From Holothuria scabra (Eukaryota; Echinodermata; Holothuroidea; Aspidochirotida; Holothuriidae), in the NCBI GenBank assembly GCA_037179385.1, contig CM074179.1, positions 67,351,806-67,415,805 on the forward strand: DNA of 64,000 nt, in the 5' to 3' direction. Position 1 is the stretch's first letter. Every line of letters begins with the position of its first letter. Below, in pieces: positions 1 through 11,051 of the stretch. The position numbers and the translations under genes are program-made. The notes below the pieces were generated by a model. The model was not told the DNA's origin. It saw only the letters and a program-made list of their open reading frames with translations, and did not search any database.

Positions 1-590
1 AAGATTTCCTTGTTTAATCAAGGTTTAAAGGTTCTAGGGAGAACGAAGAAACAAATTCGGACGATATTTTCCTTGATGCACTTTTAGAAGCAATCACGAA
101 TATTTAAACCGAAGTCGTGAATGACAGGCTTGCTACAGATGAAGCTGCGCCATTCATAGCGAATGAGCAAGACAGCAGAAACCGGTCTAGCTTGGTCAAG
201 AACCAACTTCATAATATTCACACCCGGAATAAAATTTAGAGCCATTATAAATCTTTCGCATGAAGTCACGAATGATGATCTCGGGCCTTTCCTAAAAAAT
301 TACAAGGTTCACCGACTAAGGGTAACGTCAGGTAGTGTACCGCCTACCTTTACTTACTTAATTTGTTTTATGTTAAGTCGATTATTGTTTTATTGTATGT
401 ATGGACTTCAGGACCGAAATAGTTTTTATTTATTTAAAGAGCGAGTGACAAAAAAAATGATAAATTAGGTAAAATAAAGATAATTAAACGCATTTGTTTT
501 CTTCAAACATCGACGTCCTCAATTTTATTTTAATATCTACTTGCAATGTTACGAAAAATACAGTTCTTGTAAACTAATAACAGTAACAAG
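1..590. other. gene-free flank
   Basis: No splice-compatible coding segment or recognisable element is seen. The short open frames have no family resemblance. The stretch ends with the 8-base sequence GTAACAAG, which is one copy of the target duplication of the hAT element that follows. Confidence 0.5.
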
Positions 591-1753
591 CAGTGGCGTA
601 GCCACGCTGGGCACGTGCCCCCCACAGCAAAGTTGTGCCCCCCAGGTGCCCCCCATCCCATTGCAATCTGTCCGGCTCAACCTGTTGTGAGCATGCGCAC
701 TTACATTTTATCTGCTGAAATGATGGAAGGTGAGTGGCCAATTTCTTCGAACTACGGGCAGCCTTTCACTTGCCCTCCCTGGTCTCGCTTCGTGGCACTG
801 TATGCATACACCGGTAACTAAGAACGCGTTAATAAGCCACGTGTGTATCCTTTGTAGAAAACTATGCTGCGGTGTCACAAAATCACGGTGAGTCAGGTCA
901 AAATGCTTATTGCAGCTTGGGTATACATGTGCACTCAATCGTGCTCGGTGGCTCTTCGTCTCATCTAGCTCCCAAAACCCTCTCAATGTGAGTCATGAAT
1001 GCAACATGAATACTGTCAAAAGTTTACAAACTTGTCCATTTTCAAAGAGGAGTCTTGAAGAAAAATTGGAAATCAAACAATTAGGACCACATAGGCCGCA
1101 CATACTGTCTGTATCGTCTTCATGTAGGTTTTCACCCAGCTGGTACACTATGTACGAATCATGATAGGTTAAACGCTTTAGCTATGCTATCAATTGAAAA
1201 GAAGTTCATAAGAGAAAATTCAAATTTTAATCAACGTGTAATTGAAATGTTTGCTCATCTCAAAGAAAGACGAATGCATTGTCATAGCCACGGGAACCTC
1301 GAGCCAGTTGTAAGACTAAATTCAATGAAATAATGGTGAAGTTTGCAGTCAGTTTAATGCTCATCAAATGCCATGTGAAGGCAGAGAAATGCTCCGTTCT
1401 ATAGCCCCAATTTTGTAAATATCGCTGAGCTTCCGGGGCCTTCGCCCCCCGGACCCCCACGGGGGCATTGCCCCTAGACCCCACCAGGGGCCCTAAGGCG
1501 GGCCCCTGAACCCCACGCCGTAGGTGGGAGCGCTTGGCACTTCCACGGCGCCTTGGTTTATCCCCATCAATACCAATTTGCCCCTCCTTGTATTTAGACC
1601 ACGAGCCGCCACTGGCTGTCAGGCAGACTCAACAAAATGTAGTTCTGATAGTCTCACCATAGTTATCCCTGAGTTATATGTTTTGCCTCCTATAAAAAGT
1701 CTGTGCCCTCCCCCCAGTGCCCCCCTGGTGAAAAATTCCTGGCTAAGCCACTG
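591..1753. mobile_element. non-autonomous hAT-like DNA transposon
   Basis: The element begins CAGTGGCGTAGCCA and ends in the imperfect reverse complement (TGGCTAAGCCACTG). It is flanked on both sides by the identical 8-base word GTAACAAG (583-590 and 1754-1761). An 8-bp target duplication plus CAGTGGC-type termini is the signature of the hAT superfamily. The 1163-bp interior has no transposase frame. It contains a GC-rich block around 1430-1530 with repeated GGGG/CCCC runs, a composition very unlike the AT-rich surroundings. A related interior occurs in the element at 28249-29097. It must have been mobilised in trans by an hAT transposase encoded elsewhere. The clean target duplication suggests a fairly recent insertion. 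Confidence 0.85.
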
Positions 1754-1761
1754 GTAACAAG

Positions 1762-2792
1762 GGGAACAAGAAGCGAAAAGGGAATAGATTGTGCACCCTT
1801 GGAGTTAATGATCTCGCCATTCAATACTTCAAACAAATTTCGATTGTATATTTTCAGTTTTTAGGCACATATGAAAACAGAAATACGTTGTAAATATTAG
1901 TTTAATCACACCAAATATGGTTCATATGGGATTTTTCACAATTGACGATACATAATAAGATTAGCGAATACCATCTCTCATTTGAATTGAGACAAGTTAA
2001 CCATACTGTTAGGATGTAACTTGATAGAAAACAACTTTACGCCACATCTTAAAAACAAAATTATTCCCCAACCTAGTCCTATTTGCCACCTACCCACCTT
2101 CCAGTCCCTTTTCTAGCATTCTAAAGCTTATACAGCCATCCGATATTCAGATGTGAGCAATCACTAAATGAGGTAACCATTATTAAGAGGGACTTCATTG
2201 TTCGTGTCTTTACGTCATTTTATTTGAAAAAAGTAAATCTAACCAATTTATTTTACAAAACAAACATTTTAGCGGCAAATATACCGCCATTTTCTATGTA
2301 GGTTTAATGAAATACTGATTTTTTCCAAACTTGGGGAAGAGAGACACACTGCGCGTACAGGGTGGTGATTCGTCAAAGGCGAAACTCCTACGTTTGGAGA
2401 AGGGATCCACGCCCTTCAAGTTAATGATCGCTCAAATTATCGAAGATGCGTGTCCAGTTTGCTGAGTGCTCAAAGAGGAATTCATAAATCCTTTACAATG
2501 TGTAAATTATGAAGATCCTTCTAAGGCTTTTGAAGGCAATACAACGGCTACACTCCGAAAAAAGGTGTTTAAAAATTAAACACCTTTATCAACACTTTTC
2601 CCTCCACTTTGTAAACATGTGTAGATGCTTAACACACCTGTCTTATTCCTAAAGATTAGGACTAACTTGGGGAAAGAAAGCTTTTCGAACTTAGGCCGGA
2701 TTCCTCTTCACTGGTAAGGCTCCCCTCCTGTCTCCTCTGGAAATACAGACAACAGTAGTGTTGTGCTAATAAGAGGACACACTCACCTATAC
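1762..2792. other. gene-free, one perfect hairpin
   Basis: No gene is seen. At 2561-2587 there is a perfect 12-bp inverted repeat around a 3-base AAA loop (arms AAAGGTGTTTAA and TTAAACACCTTT). At 2752-2770 lies a direct copy of the outer part of the large hairpin at 2793-2886. Confidence 0.5.
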
Positions 2793-2886
2793 ACAGTAGT
2801 GTTGTGCTATTGAGAGCACACACTCATACATACACACAAGTGTGTGTATGTGTGAGTGTGTGCTCTCAATAGTACAACACCACTGT
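2793..2886. repeat. 94-bp near-perfect inverted repeat (hairpin)
   Basis: Two 47-base arms meet with essentially no loop at 2839/2840. The left arm starts ACAGTAGTGTTGTGCTATTG and the right arm ends with its near-exact complement; only a handful of positions mismatch. The centre is an AC/GT-rich palindrome. A partial direct copy of the left end sits 41 bases upstream. It could be a tiny foldback element or a palindrome formed by microsatellite slippage; no target duplication is evident. Confidence 0.75.
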
Positions 2887-5499
2887 TGCCCATCAAAGTC
2901 ATGTTTAGAAGTTATAGTGTTTTTGTTTCTAAACACATTTTCAGAGTGTATAATAGCCACAACGTGGTAGCATAATTTGCTATGTATCATTACCTGACAA
3001 TAACTTATCTGTATAATACCATGGCAGGAAGGCATGTGACACGTTCCGTTGTAATGACTTTTATTTGCTTAAAAAGTATGCTATGATTTCATTTTATTTT
3101 TTCATTGAAATATATATTTTTAACGGGTTTTTTTTGTTCTTTTTATTGTAAATTGACGTAACTATCGCTCTGTTCGCACAAGCAATCCCAAAAAATGTTG
3201 CTAAAATTTAAGTTCAATTTTTTTGTCGAAAAATATGACCACATTTAAAACGGCAGCTGTGTTTAAATTGGTTTTAGTGATTATTTTTCATATTAATTTA
3301 TATACATTATGATTGATATTTTGGCGGCCATTTTGCAATTTCCTCCATGTTAATTACCTTAATGTCCTGCAAAACATATCACTAATGCTAAAAAATACGC
3401 TATAATCCCATACCAAGATAATTAGTATTTCTTACTGAAATTTATTTTTCCTGTGAATATTTTTTGAGATCGTTTTAACTTTTTTCTCAGTTTTCCCAAA
3501 TTTTTGACCGTTGACCGTTAACCAAAGTTTGCCACAGAAATAAAAGTATAGAAGTATAGAAAATAATTGCATATTACGATTTTTAATATCCGAGAGAATG
3601 CCTTAACAACACTTTACATTTAGTTACAAATGTTTTGGAAAAATCCACGGTAGGAATGCCTGTATCCAAACAGGTGTGCTACATTTTGGGCTTCGTTCAA
3701 AATTGATGACCCTCTGACCTCTGGTGACGTCATTATTGCACATAAATTACGTTTCAAACTTTTGCATGGTAGAGTTGTTCAAAACAAAGATTTTGATGGG
3801 TCATTTTATCAAAGAGTAACATTGTTTCTGGAGTAATTGTTGTTTTCATGTCCCCTACCCCCAAAACTATTCACTCAGCTGTAGCAACTATCTTTATTTA
3901 AACCTATAGAAACCGTAGTTCATCCCTAAGGAATCAATGCTAGCATAGAAATTCTGAAAAGCTACATGTCAAACTACGTTTCCATTCATGTTTTATCAAT
4001 TCTAGACTAACAGTTGCATTGGCTGAAATAGGCTCTTTTATACACAAATGTTCCCTGCTAAAGGTATATTGAGCCCAATTGCCAAAAAAAAAAAAAAAAA
4101 AAAAAATGGTACACAAATAGGCCTAAGCATATCCCTAAAAATTTCAAACGGCAATATATTCAGCATATACGTACTAGAAATACACGTATGTTATATAGAC
4201 TGATAAAAGCACCTGAACTTTACACCGACTGTTTGACAATAAAGCACAAACAAGTAACTTTATTGTAGTTTTTTATGGGGGATTTTAAAGTCTTTTCTAT
4301 TTAGGTCCTCTGTTGGCATTACTCGGGTAACTGTAATCTTTGTCATGCTTTAGAAACATATTTACTTAGCCCAGGGAATGGAAAAGTGTCACAAACTGGT
4401 GGAAACTACCCCATGTCAGGCATTGAGCAGCTGTAAGAGATGGAGACAACTACTTATTCTGTCTGGCAATGTATTCTTGAAAATAATGAAATCCTCTTAA
4501 AGTAACAGGATTTGATTGGCATGTCACTTTTTTTCTCATCGATTGACTTTTGTGGACTCTTCTTTTTAATGATAATGTCTTTCCCCAAATCCAGAAAATC
4601 ATTGTCAAGATACTGATTTGATCTTTATGCGCACTCTGGAAATGTAACTGATGAAATGTCCCTTAGATTCCGCCACCTACACAATCCTGCTAATTTAAAC
4701 CAGGAATTCGAAATTAAATCAATGAAGAAACAATTAAAAAGTAATCACAACTTAAGGTAATCATGAAATGTATCAATTCATTGACTAATGTGATCATGAT
4801 TTCCTGGTGAAATAAATAACCAGCTTTGTGTATGTGGTATATTCACACCAACTAAAAATTATAAGAGGGCGTTTTTAGAGCCTGCTTATCCGATAGATGC
4901 AGGACGTTTTCACCATTTTGATCAAAAGGACTGTTCAGTCATTTCTAAATTGCATATTTCTATCATGCTTGTATACTTTCAGAAAAGGTTGTACCTGTTT
5001 GAACAGAAACGGTTTTGTAAATATTGGTGTTGATATTTGAAATGATTACGGCTTATTCTCGGAGAGTTTTTAGGTGAAAATAGTATTTTTACTAAAAAAA
5101 ATTATAAAGAGATGCGCTTTAACCTATTTTTAAAATGTTACACCTGGTGGCACCGTTTTGGAATAAATTTTGTTCTTTTTGGAGAGTGTTTATGCGACTA
5201 TTAACTTCCTCAGATGTTGCAGACAACGAATTAAGCAATTATCTTCAGTGACTCATATGTATTAATGCAGAGGATTTTCAGCAAGCAGATGCGAGGTTAA
5301 GTGCCGGCTATGCATCTGTTGTAAGGGAGGAGCAGAGAGTAACATATTTCTCAATCTGTTGCAGCTCATTGCTCAGATCAAGTGAAAATGCCCTCTCTAA
5401 ATCCACCCCAAAATCTACTTATAGGTAATGTTTTGCTTTGGCTTGTATAATTTCTGACTAATGCAAACTAGTTTACACATATTAATTTGATAGGTAAAC
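2887..5499. other. gene-free flank upstream of NLR start
   Basis: No coding exon is recognised. A 24-base A tract is at about 4083-4106. Just before the gene, a segment ending ACTTATAG|GTAATG (donor at 5425) could be a 5' untranslated exon joined to the acceptor TTTGATAG at 5485-5492. An ATG at 5388 inside it would not be in frame with the NLR start, so it would be an upstream start codon if transcribed. This untranslated exon is inference only. Confidence 0.3.
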
Positions 5500-5560
5500 A
5501 TGGAACATTCGGGAGCCAGTTCAACACCGAGGCTTACAGATGCTGACAGAGCTAAAAGAG
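5500..5560 (+). CDS. NLR gene, coding exon 1 (N-terminal leader)
   Basis: This exon encodes the first 20 residues (starting MEHSGASSTPRLTDADRAKR) plus one base of a split codon, and ends at a good donor (AGAG|GTATGT). The ATG has A at -3 and G at +4, a favourable animal initiation context. An acceptor-like TTTGATAG lies eight bases before it, so the start probably sits in an exon with a short untranslated leader. The single leftover G joins the next exon in the phase that keeps the death-fold frame open and recreates the Ala codon seen there. The leader is polar with no signal peptide or membrane segment, as expected for a cytosolic receptor. The weak point is its small size: another first exon could be used instead. 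Confidence 0.6.
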
Positions 5561-6525
5561 GTATGTTTTCCTCAAACTACTCATATCCGAGTTTGCGTAA
5601 TTAAGGAATTCGACATGAGTACTACCGTTTTAGATTAATTAGCCGATATCGGTTTTACATCAGTGGATCAAGGTTACAGATTGTTTAGTGTAGTGTTCCA
5701 TTTAAATGTCTAGGAAGAGAACAATAATCAAGCATAAAGGTGAATATTTGTCATCACGCCGTGACGTAGCTTTTTTATAAAGCAACATCGATACCCCAGT
5801 AAATCAAAGGCGGTGTGGGGTGTATCTGGTATCTGAGTTTGTTACATGATCCGTGCCCTCAGATCAGTTATGCTTTCATCGTGTTCACACTGCGTGAAAA
5901 GCAATTAACACATTCTTGACTGGCCTGTTAGCTATCTGCAAATGTTAGGTAACTTTTGTGTATTTTAATATGCGTGTTACTGTCAATCAATTACTCAGAT
6001 GTGAAATGTGACTTTATCAAGTGTGTGTGAAGTGAGCTTCATTTCCTCTCTGAAGAGATAAAAGGTAATCGTGCAGAAAAGAAAGATGTAACAAAAAGTA
6101 AGAAGGAACGTTTCATCATGATGGATGGGAAAATGATCTTTTGTAACTGGATATATTTTTTTAAAATAAGACCATTCAGAGGTTAAATGCACAGGGCGTT
6201 CCTTTATGCAGGCATTCATGTGTTAAAACGAATCTTTGGGATCTATAAAGAAAATCACGATATTCTACTAGTCGCTTCAAAATTCTTTTTTTAACTCCCA
6301 TTTTCAATATTGCTTTTTCCGATCAAAAGACAGAACGTTCATGATATTATCATTGACAAAATAATTTCATGGAATTTTTATTGACAATGTTCCATGAAAT
6401 ATTGATTAACAGTAAAGATAATGAACCGTTTAATGTCTCTGTACTAATGATGGGAATGGGAAAATGGCAAACCTTGTGTCTTATTTGCGAGTAAAGTTTA
6501 AGTTTGTATAAATATTATTTCCCAG
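5561..6525 (+). other. NLR intron 1
   Basis: A 965-base intron with GTATGT donor and CCCAG acceptor. Nothing else is recognised in it. Confidence 0.55.
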
Positions 6526-6834
6526 CTTTTGGTCAGTTTCTTTTTGATGTGGCATCACTTCTGACCATTGCTACTGTGAGGAAATTGGGGATGGTGTTGA
6601 ACTATCCTCCAGCCGAACTTGATGAGATAGAGAGGGATTCTTATCCTGGTTATGTTTTCGTCAAGTCTCTTCGACAAAAAGGCATCATCAATCCAACCGA
6701 TATATCAACACTTCTTGAAACTCTAGAAGCCGTAGATCTCAAAGGTATTGCCAATGAAGTTTCAGACTCATTCAAAAGAAACATCTCTGAAGTTTGTTTA
6801 CAGTCTGATACCGGTGTGCCATTCAGACTTCAAG
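6526..6834 (+). CDS. NLR gene, exon 2: DED-like death-fold domain
   Basis: The acceptor is ATTTCCCAG and the donor is TTCAAG|GTATGT, so the exon is phase 1 at both ends and encodes about residues 21-124. The sequence has the helix pattern of the death-fold superfamily and is most like a death effector domain: FGQFLFDVASLL (helix 1), VRKLGMVLNYPPAELDEIE (helices 2-3), YVFVKSLRQKGIINPTDIST (helices 4-5), LLETLEAVDLKGIANEV (helices 5-6). In the family such domains recruit caspases or adaptors by homotypic contact, giving the receptor its signalling output. The position just before the NACHT exon, with matching splice phase, supports one protein. DED and classical Death domains are hard to separate by eye; the death-fold call is firmer than the subtype. 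A DNA transposon begins only 21 bases after the donor. Confidence 0.7.
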
Positions 6835-6855
6835 GTATGTTAGAAACCATCCTTA

Positions 6856-8165
6856 AAGCCCGGTACACACCGCCACGACTACCTACGACGCGACAAGACT
6901 TCACCTGTCGTAGACAATCTGCATAAATCGTAGACATTCTGGCGCCTTCCTAAACCCACGAAAATACCATGTCACACCGCTCCGACACTAATCGATGGAG
7001 CGACGCTGCACGTGGCGCGCCATCAATCAGGCTATTCCAGGTTTGAGATTTAGGCCCTACAATAAATTTGAAATGGTTCATTTTTTGGCCTCTGTGTCGC
7101 AATTAAGAAATTATTGGCGTGTACAGGCTCTAAAGTAGGCCTTTTACACTGTCCAAAGTTTGCGTATCGTGTCCTTTAAAAGATTGAACTCGGTATATGA
7201 ATTAGTAAGTTAGATGGGCTTTAACGGCTCAGTTTCTAACCAAATTGTCAAAGTCGGGCTGGCCACGGCCTTTTTTCCAGTTGTGGCTCATTGGCTTGCT
7301 TCTCTTAAGGGCTGTGATTTCCCTGGGACGTAGGCTGGAGGAGGGGGTGCGTGCGGACGCACCTCCCCGCACCAGCTGGAGTTCCGCTCAAAATGAGGCA
7401 AAAGAATTCTTCAAAAAACATAAGGCGAAAAAAGAAGCTCAAGAAGACTACGGTGCTACTCGCTGACCAGGGAGGTGTTAGGACCTCTAACACCTCCCTG
7501 CTCTGACCGCCGTCTCCACCCAGCACGCTTGTGCCTACATGCAAGAGGATGAATACAAGTCGGCTATTGCAGATTTATCTGCCAGTCTTCGTAGGCGAAC
7601 GAATGTCTTACAAAGGTATTAACACTTGTTATTTTGAAAATAAATATAGAAAGAAAAATATTCCCCTTAAAAAGGAAGTAATTTCTAATTGGCTCGGTAT
7701 TCTAGGCCTACGTAAATGCTTGAACATGAACGCACAATGACTGGTTTGAAGTTAACGGACTTGTTCCGTCTTTTTCTGTGCAAAGTATCTTCAAGTGACG
7801 CACTTTTATAAGTGCGTTCGTTTTCCGAGCACGCAGAAGTTTGCATCAACTAAAATCCTGATGATACCTGCTCTCGGTGTTGCGCAATAAAAACATGCCG
7901 TGTCTGGAACTGTGTACCATGGGTGAATGCTGCGCTCTGATTGGACAAACCGCATGAGGCCTGTTTGTCGCGTCGAAGACGAGTTCACACCAACACAACG
8001 AGTACCGCCTAGACCCGACTACGATTGAACATGTTTAATCTTGCCGACGGCATACGACCCGACGGAATCGTAGTCGTGGGAGTGTTCACACCGCCCATAC
8101 CCCAGCCGACGCCTTGGGTGGTCGCCGTCATGTCTTGGGTCGTCGTGGCGGTGTGAACCGGGCTT
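6856..8165. mobile_element. PIF/Harbinger-like DNA transposon with TIRs, in NLR intron 2
   Basis: The left end begins AAGCCCGGTACACACCGCCA and the reverse complement of the right end begins AAGCCCGGTTCACACCGCCA; the similarity continues for about 34 bases. Flanks read TTA before the left end and TTA/TA after the right end, compatible with the 3-bp TTA duplication of PIF/Harbinger elements, though a 2-bp TA reading is also possible. Sub-terminal repeats of the same motif occur near 8040-8100. The interior (7245-7620) has basic, Lys/Arg-rich short frames, such as residues KEFFKKHKAKKEAQEDYG, that may be remains of a transposon protein. No intact transposase is seen. A perfect 13-bp hairpin lies at 7469-7499. 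Confidence 0.7.
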
Positions 8166-8400
8166 TATATATCGCATGAAAGAGATTCCTTTAGATCATT
8201 TTTCTTGACAATGCTTTTGCATAGTATTCAAGAAAACTGGAATAGCTTAAGGTCGGTGCGCTGCATCACAAAAATTAAATGCATTGAAAGCTTGTCTTAG
8301 GTGCAGGGGCGATCTATGGATCTACTTTTTTTTGCGGGGGGGGGGGGGGGTGCCAAATGACAAGCATGTGTCTGGAGATTGGTTGTCTAGGGATTAAGAG

Positions 8401-8880
8401 GAGTTCGACCATTGAGTAGCTATAGAAGGAGAAGCAACGTTCTCTTTAACAATTCCTGTTTTCATTTCGTTGCCACACGCGATACAAAATTGTAAAATTA
8501 TATCACTCAGCGAAACACAAAGTATCGTTTCATTTGAAAAAAAAAAAAAACAACAACAACAATATCTTCACAAACAACTTTAAAAATTTTGTTTCTAATT
8601 GATGAAAAAACGTTCAAATTTGAGGAAAATGTAAAGACTTAAACAATACTTCAATCCAATGGTTAACGGGGCGCAATTGAAACATATAGTTTAAACTTTT
8701 GTTTTTTATTGTTCTATTGAAATTCTTATTATAAACTTAGCCATTGAGGGAAACAAACCCCAGCTCAAAGGATTGATTGAAAGATTACTTTGAAAAGAAT
8801 GAAAGAAATCGTCATTAAAGGGACTTATGTTTCAAGTACTCACTGTCTGAAAAAATGTTCGTTGGATCTCTTTATTTAGC
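8401..8880 (+). repeat. dispersed repeat D, copy 1
   Basis: This stretch resembles 14097-14765 in the same orientation. Shared words in order include GAAGGAGAA-CAAC, the segment around 8600-8720 ending with a TTCTAT-GAAAT-TTATT motif, CATCAAAGGAT-like and GTCATTAAA near 8811, and AAAAATGTTCGTTG-ATCTC near 8850-8870. The copies are old (many small indels). The two copies flank the NACHT exon. Confidence 0.6.
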
Positions 8881-9312
8881 ACACCCCTGGTCCGACTAAG
8901 GGTGGATCCACCCATTTGCTCTTGTACAGTTTGAAAATGTGACTGCATTTTTTGGCCGTGTCCCTTTAAATCTGTCGCTTCTTCAGTGCTCACATGACAA
9001 ACGTAGTCTAAGGGGCGTAAGGCAGGAGGACTCCATGTGGTGTACTATAACAGTGTAAGCCAAGTTAAGAAAAAAATCTAAAAGGATTTTCAATACAGAC
9101 TAAGAACCACTCGCGGGTCTTTTTCTATTTTACAAAACAAACATATGTTTGAAAAGAAAATCTGTGCTTCTGAATTCGGATAAATTTACTCCAGGCAGCA
9201 TCGAAGCACTTGATTCGTGCATTATACGTGGAGGGATGCCTAATGTTGTCCGCTACTCAGGTTGCAAATGCTCAATCTTCTAACGCTGAGATTACACTGA
9301 ATTGAGGGATAG

Positions 9313-9490
9313 TAGCGAAGATGTTTTCAAGGAATTACGTAGTCAAAATCGTTATACACAATGTTACCGAATTGTATTGATGAAGTTGTTTAGATTTCAC
9401 AAATATTGCATTACAAACGCAGAAAAACAGCAGGTAAACATTGTGTACAAATATTTTGACTACGTAATTCCTTGAAATCATCTTTGCTGC
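9313..9490. mobile_element. ~178-bp MITE-like inverted repeat
   Basis: Two arms of about 52 bases face each other. The core TTTCAAGGAATTACGTAGTC followed by AAAAT is present on the left (about 9325-9350) and as an exact reverse complement on the right (about 9453-9478). Outer parts GCGAAGATG and its counterpart CATCTTTGC also match. Target duplication was not resolved. Confidence 0.75.
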
Positions 9491-11051
9491 ACTGAATAAA
9501 AAGACACGTAATATTATTCATCTTAAACCTTTATTGTAGGAACTATATCATCACCAGGTGTGATCATTGAGAAAAAGGTTATTGAAAAAGCATTGTTAAA
9601 AGTACTGCGTAATACTAAGAGGTTGGAACTGCCATCAACAGGGCTGGAATGAAATACATAACACAATTAAACTTAAAAAGTGACTAACACAAAGATGAAC
9701 GTCAACATTGGACCTGGTGATATTAACCTGTCATAAAGGATTGACTCAAAACCTTGAAATCGTAAACCATGACAAATTATTTGTAATTTTACCTCACACA
9801 AAGTAAATTAACTACTTCAGATCATCTTAATGTATCCTGCATGGACTAAGGACAGCGACATACCAAAATGACGCACATTTAGGTCAGTGTATAGTTCTGT
9901 AGCTCTGTAGTTGCATGTATTCTTTTATCCTTCTATTTTTTTCGCTGGTGGTCAAGGGCGCTTTGTGTAAAGGACTCTGGGACGAATCACTAATGCTGCC
10001 TTATGCCACATTTTTGCAGTAATCCAACTTAGGTAATAAGCGAAATTCTGTAGATGTCAGGACGGGAATGCAGCGTGCGTTATCGCTCCTGTCCGTTGCT
10101 GTACGCCCTTATTGTTTTTTAAGGTGTGCGAATTGAGGCTTCCTAAACGTATGTTTAAAGTTTCCGCAACGTCTTTGTCATTTTTAGACAATTTCTCAAA
10201 ATCAAGACCTTATATTGGTAAAAATTTGGAAATTTAAGAAAGAAAATTTATTAAAATATTGCCGTTTACGGTAGATGCCCATGTGACTTAATAATCTGGT
10301 GTCACATAACTAAGTTCCGATTTTGTCATTTCCAGAGCTCGGAAAAAAAGTGAACCAAACTGAGTTTTGAGTGAGCCCTACTGCAGGGGAGCTAAGGGGA
10401 GGGTCGGGGAGTTGCCACGGGCGCAACCTTAGGTGGTTTGACTTGCCGATATGAACTTAGAATTGATCCATAATTGAAACTTCAATTTCTAAATTCTGCA
10501 GAAAAAATCAAACTTTCTTCCATGAAATTCCTTCAGTTTACCAGTTCCAGATTTTCAAAATACGTTGTGGTAAAAGAAAACCAAACTTTTTCGTGAAATT
10601 TCCCATTATCGCCCCAGGACCTTAATCTGCATGATGATATTCAGTAATCATCTCAACAAACTGCAAGTCTTATTTGAATTGAAGTTTCCCCAATTTGAGC
10701 AGAATCAGTCCCTTTATCTAATATGAAAATTCAACTTTTGCTTGATTATCTCTTGCTACTACTTTCACCCTTTGGGTTTGCTACTGAAAGCAAAATCCGC
10801 TGGAATCCGCAGGAATGACGCTGAATGATCAAATGTCCTGAGTAGAAGGTCGCATGTGGGACTTGGTGGGACATGTCCACCGTACGTATATTAAAAAAGA
10901 CCCTGAAACAAATTATTCCTACATTTTTTTATAGAAAGAAACCTTAAACGTTGATTTTGCTTAAACTGGATGCAACATGTTCTGTAATACGCTCTGAAAA
11001 TAAATTTTATACTAGTTTTCGTGAAATTTGTTTCTTTTCCTTTCTTATCAG
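9491..11051 (+). other. remainder of NLR intron 2
   Basis: No gene or repeat was recognised here apart from the polypyrimidine tract and acceptor that end at 11051. Confidence 0.45.
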
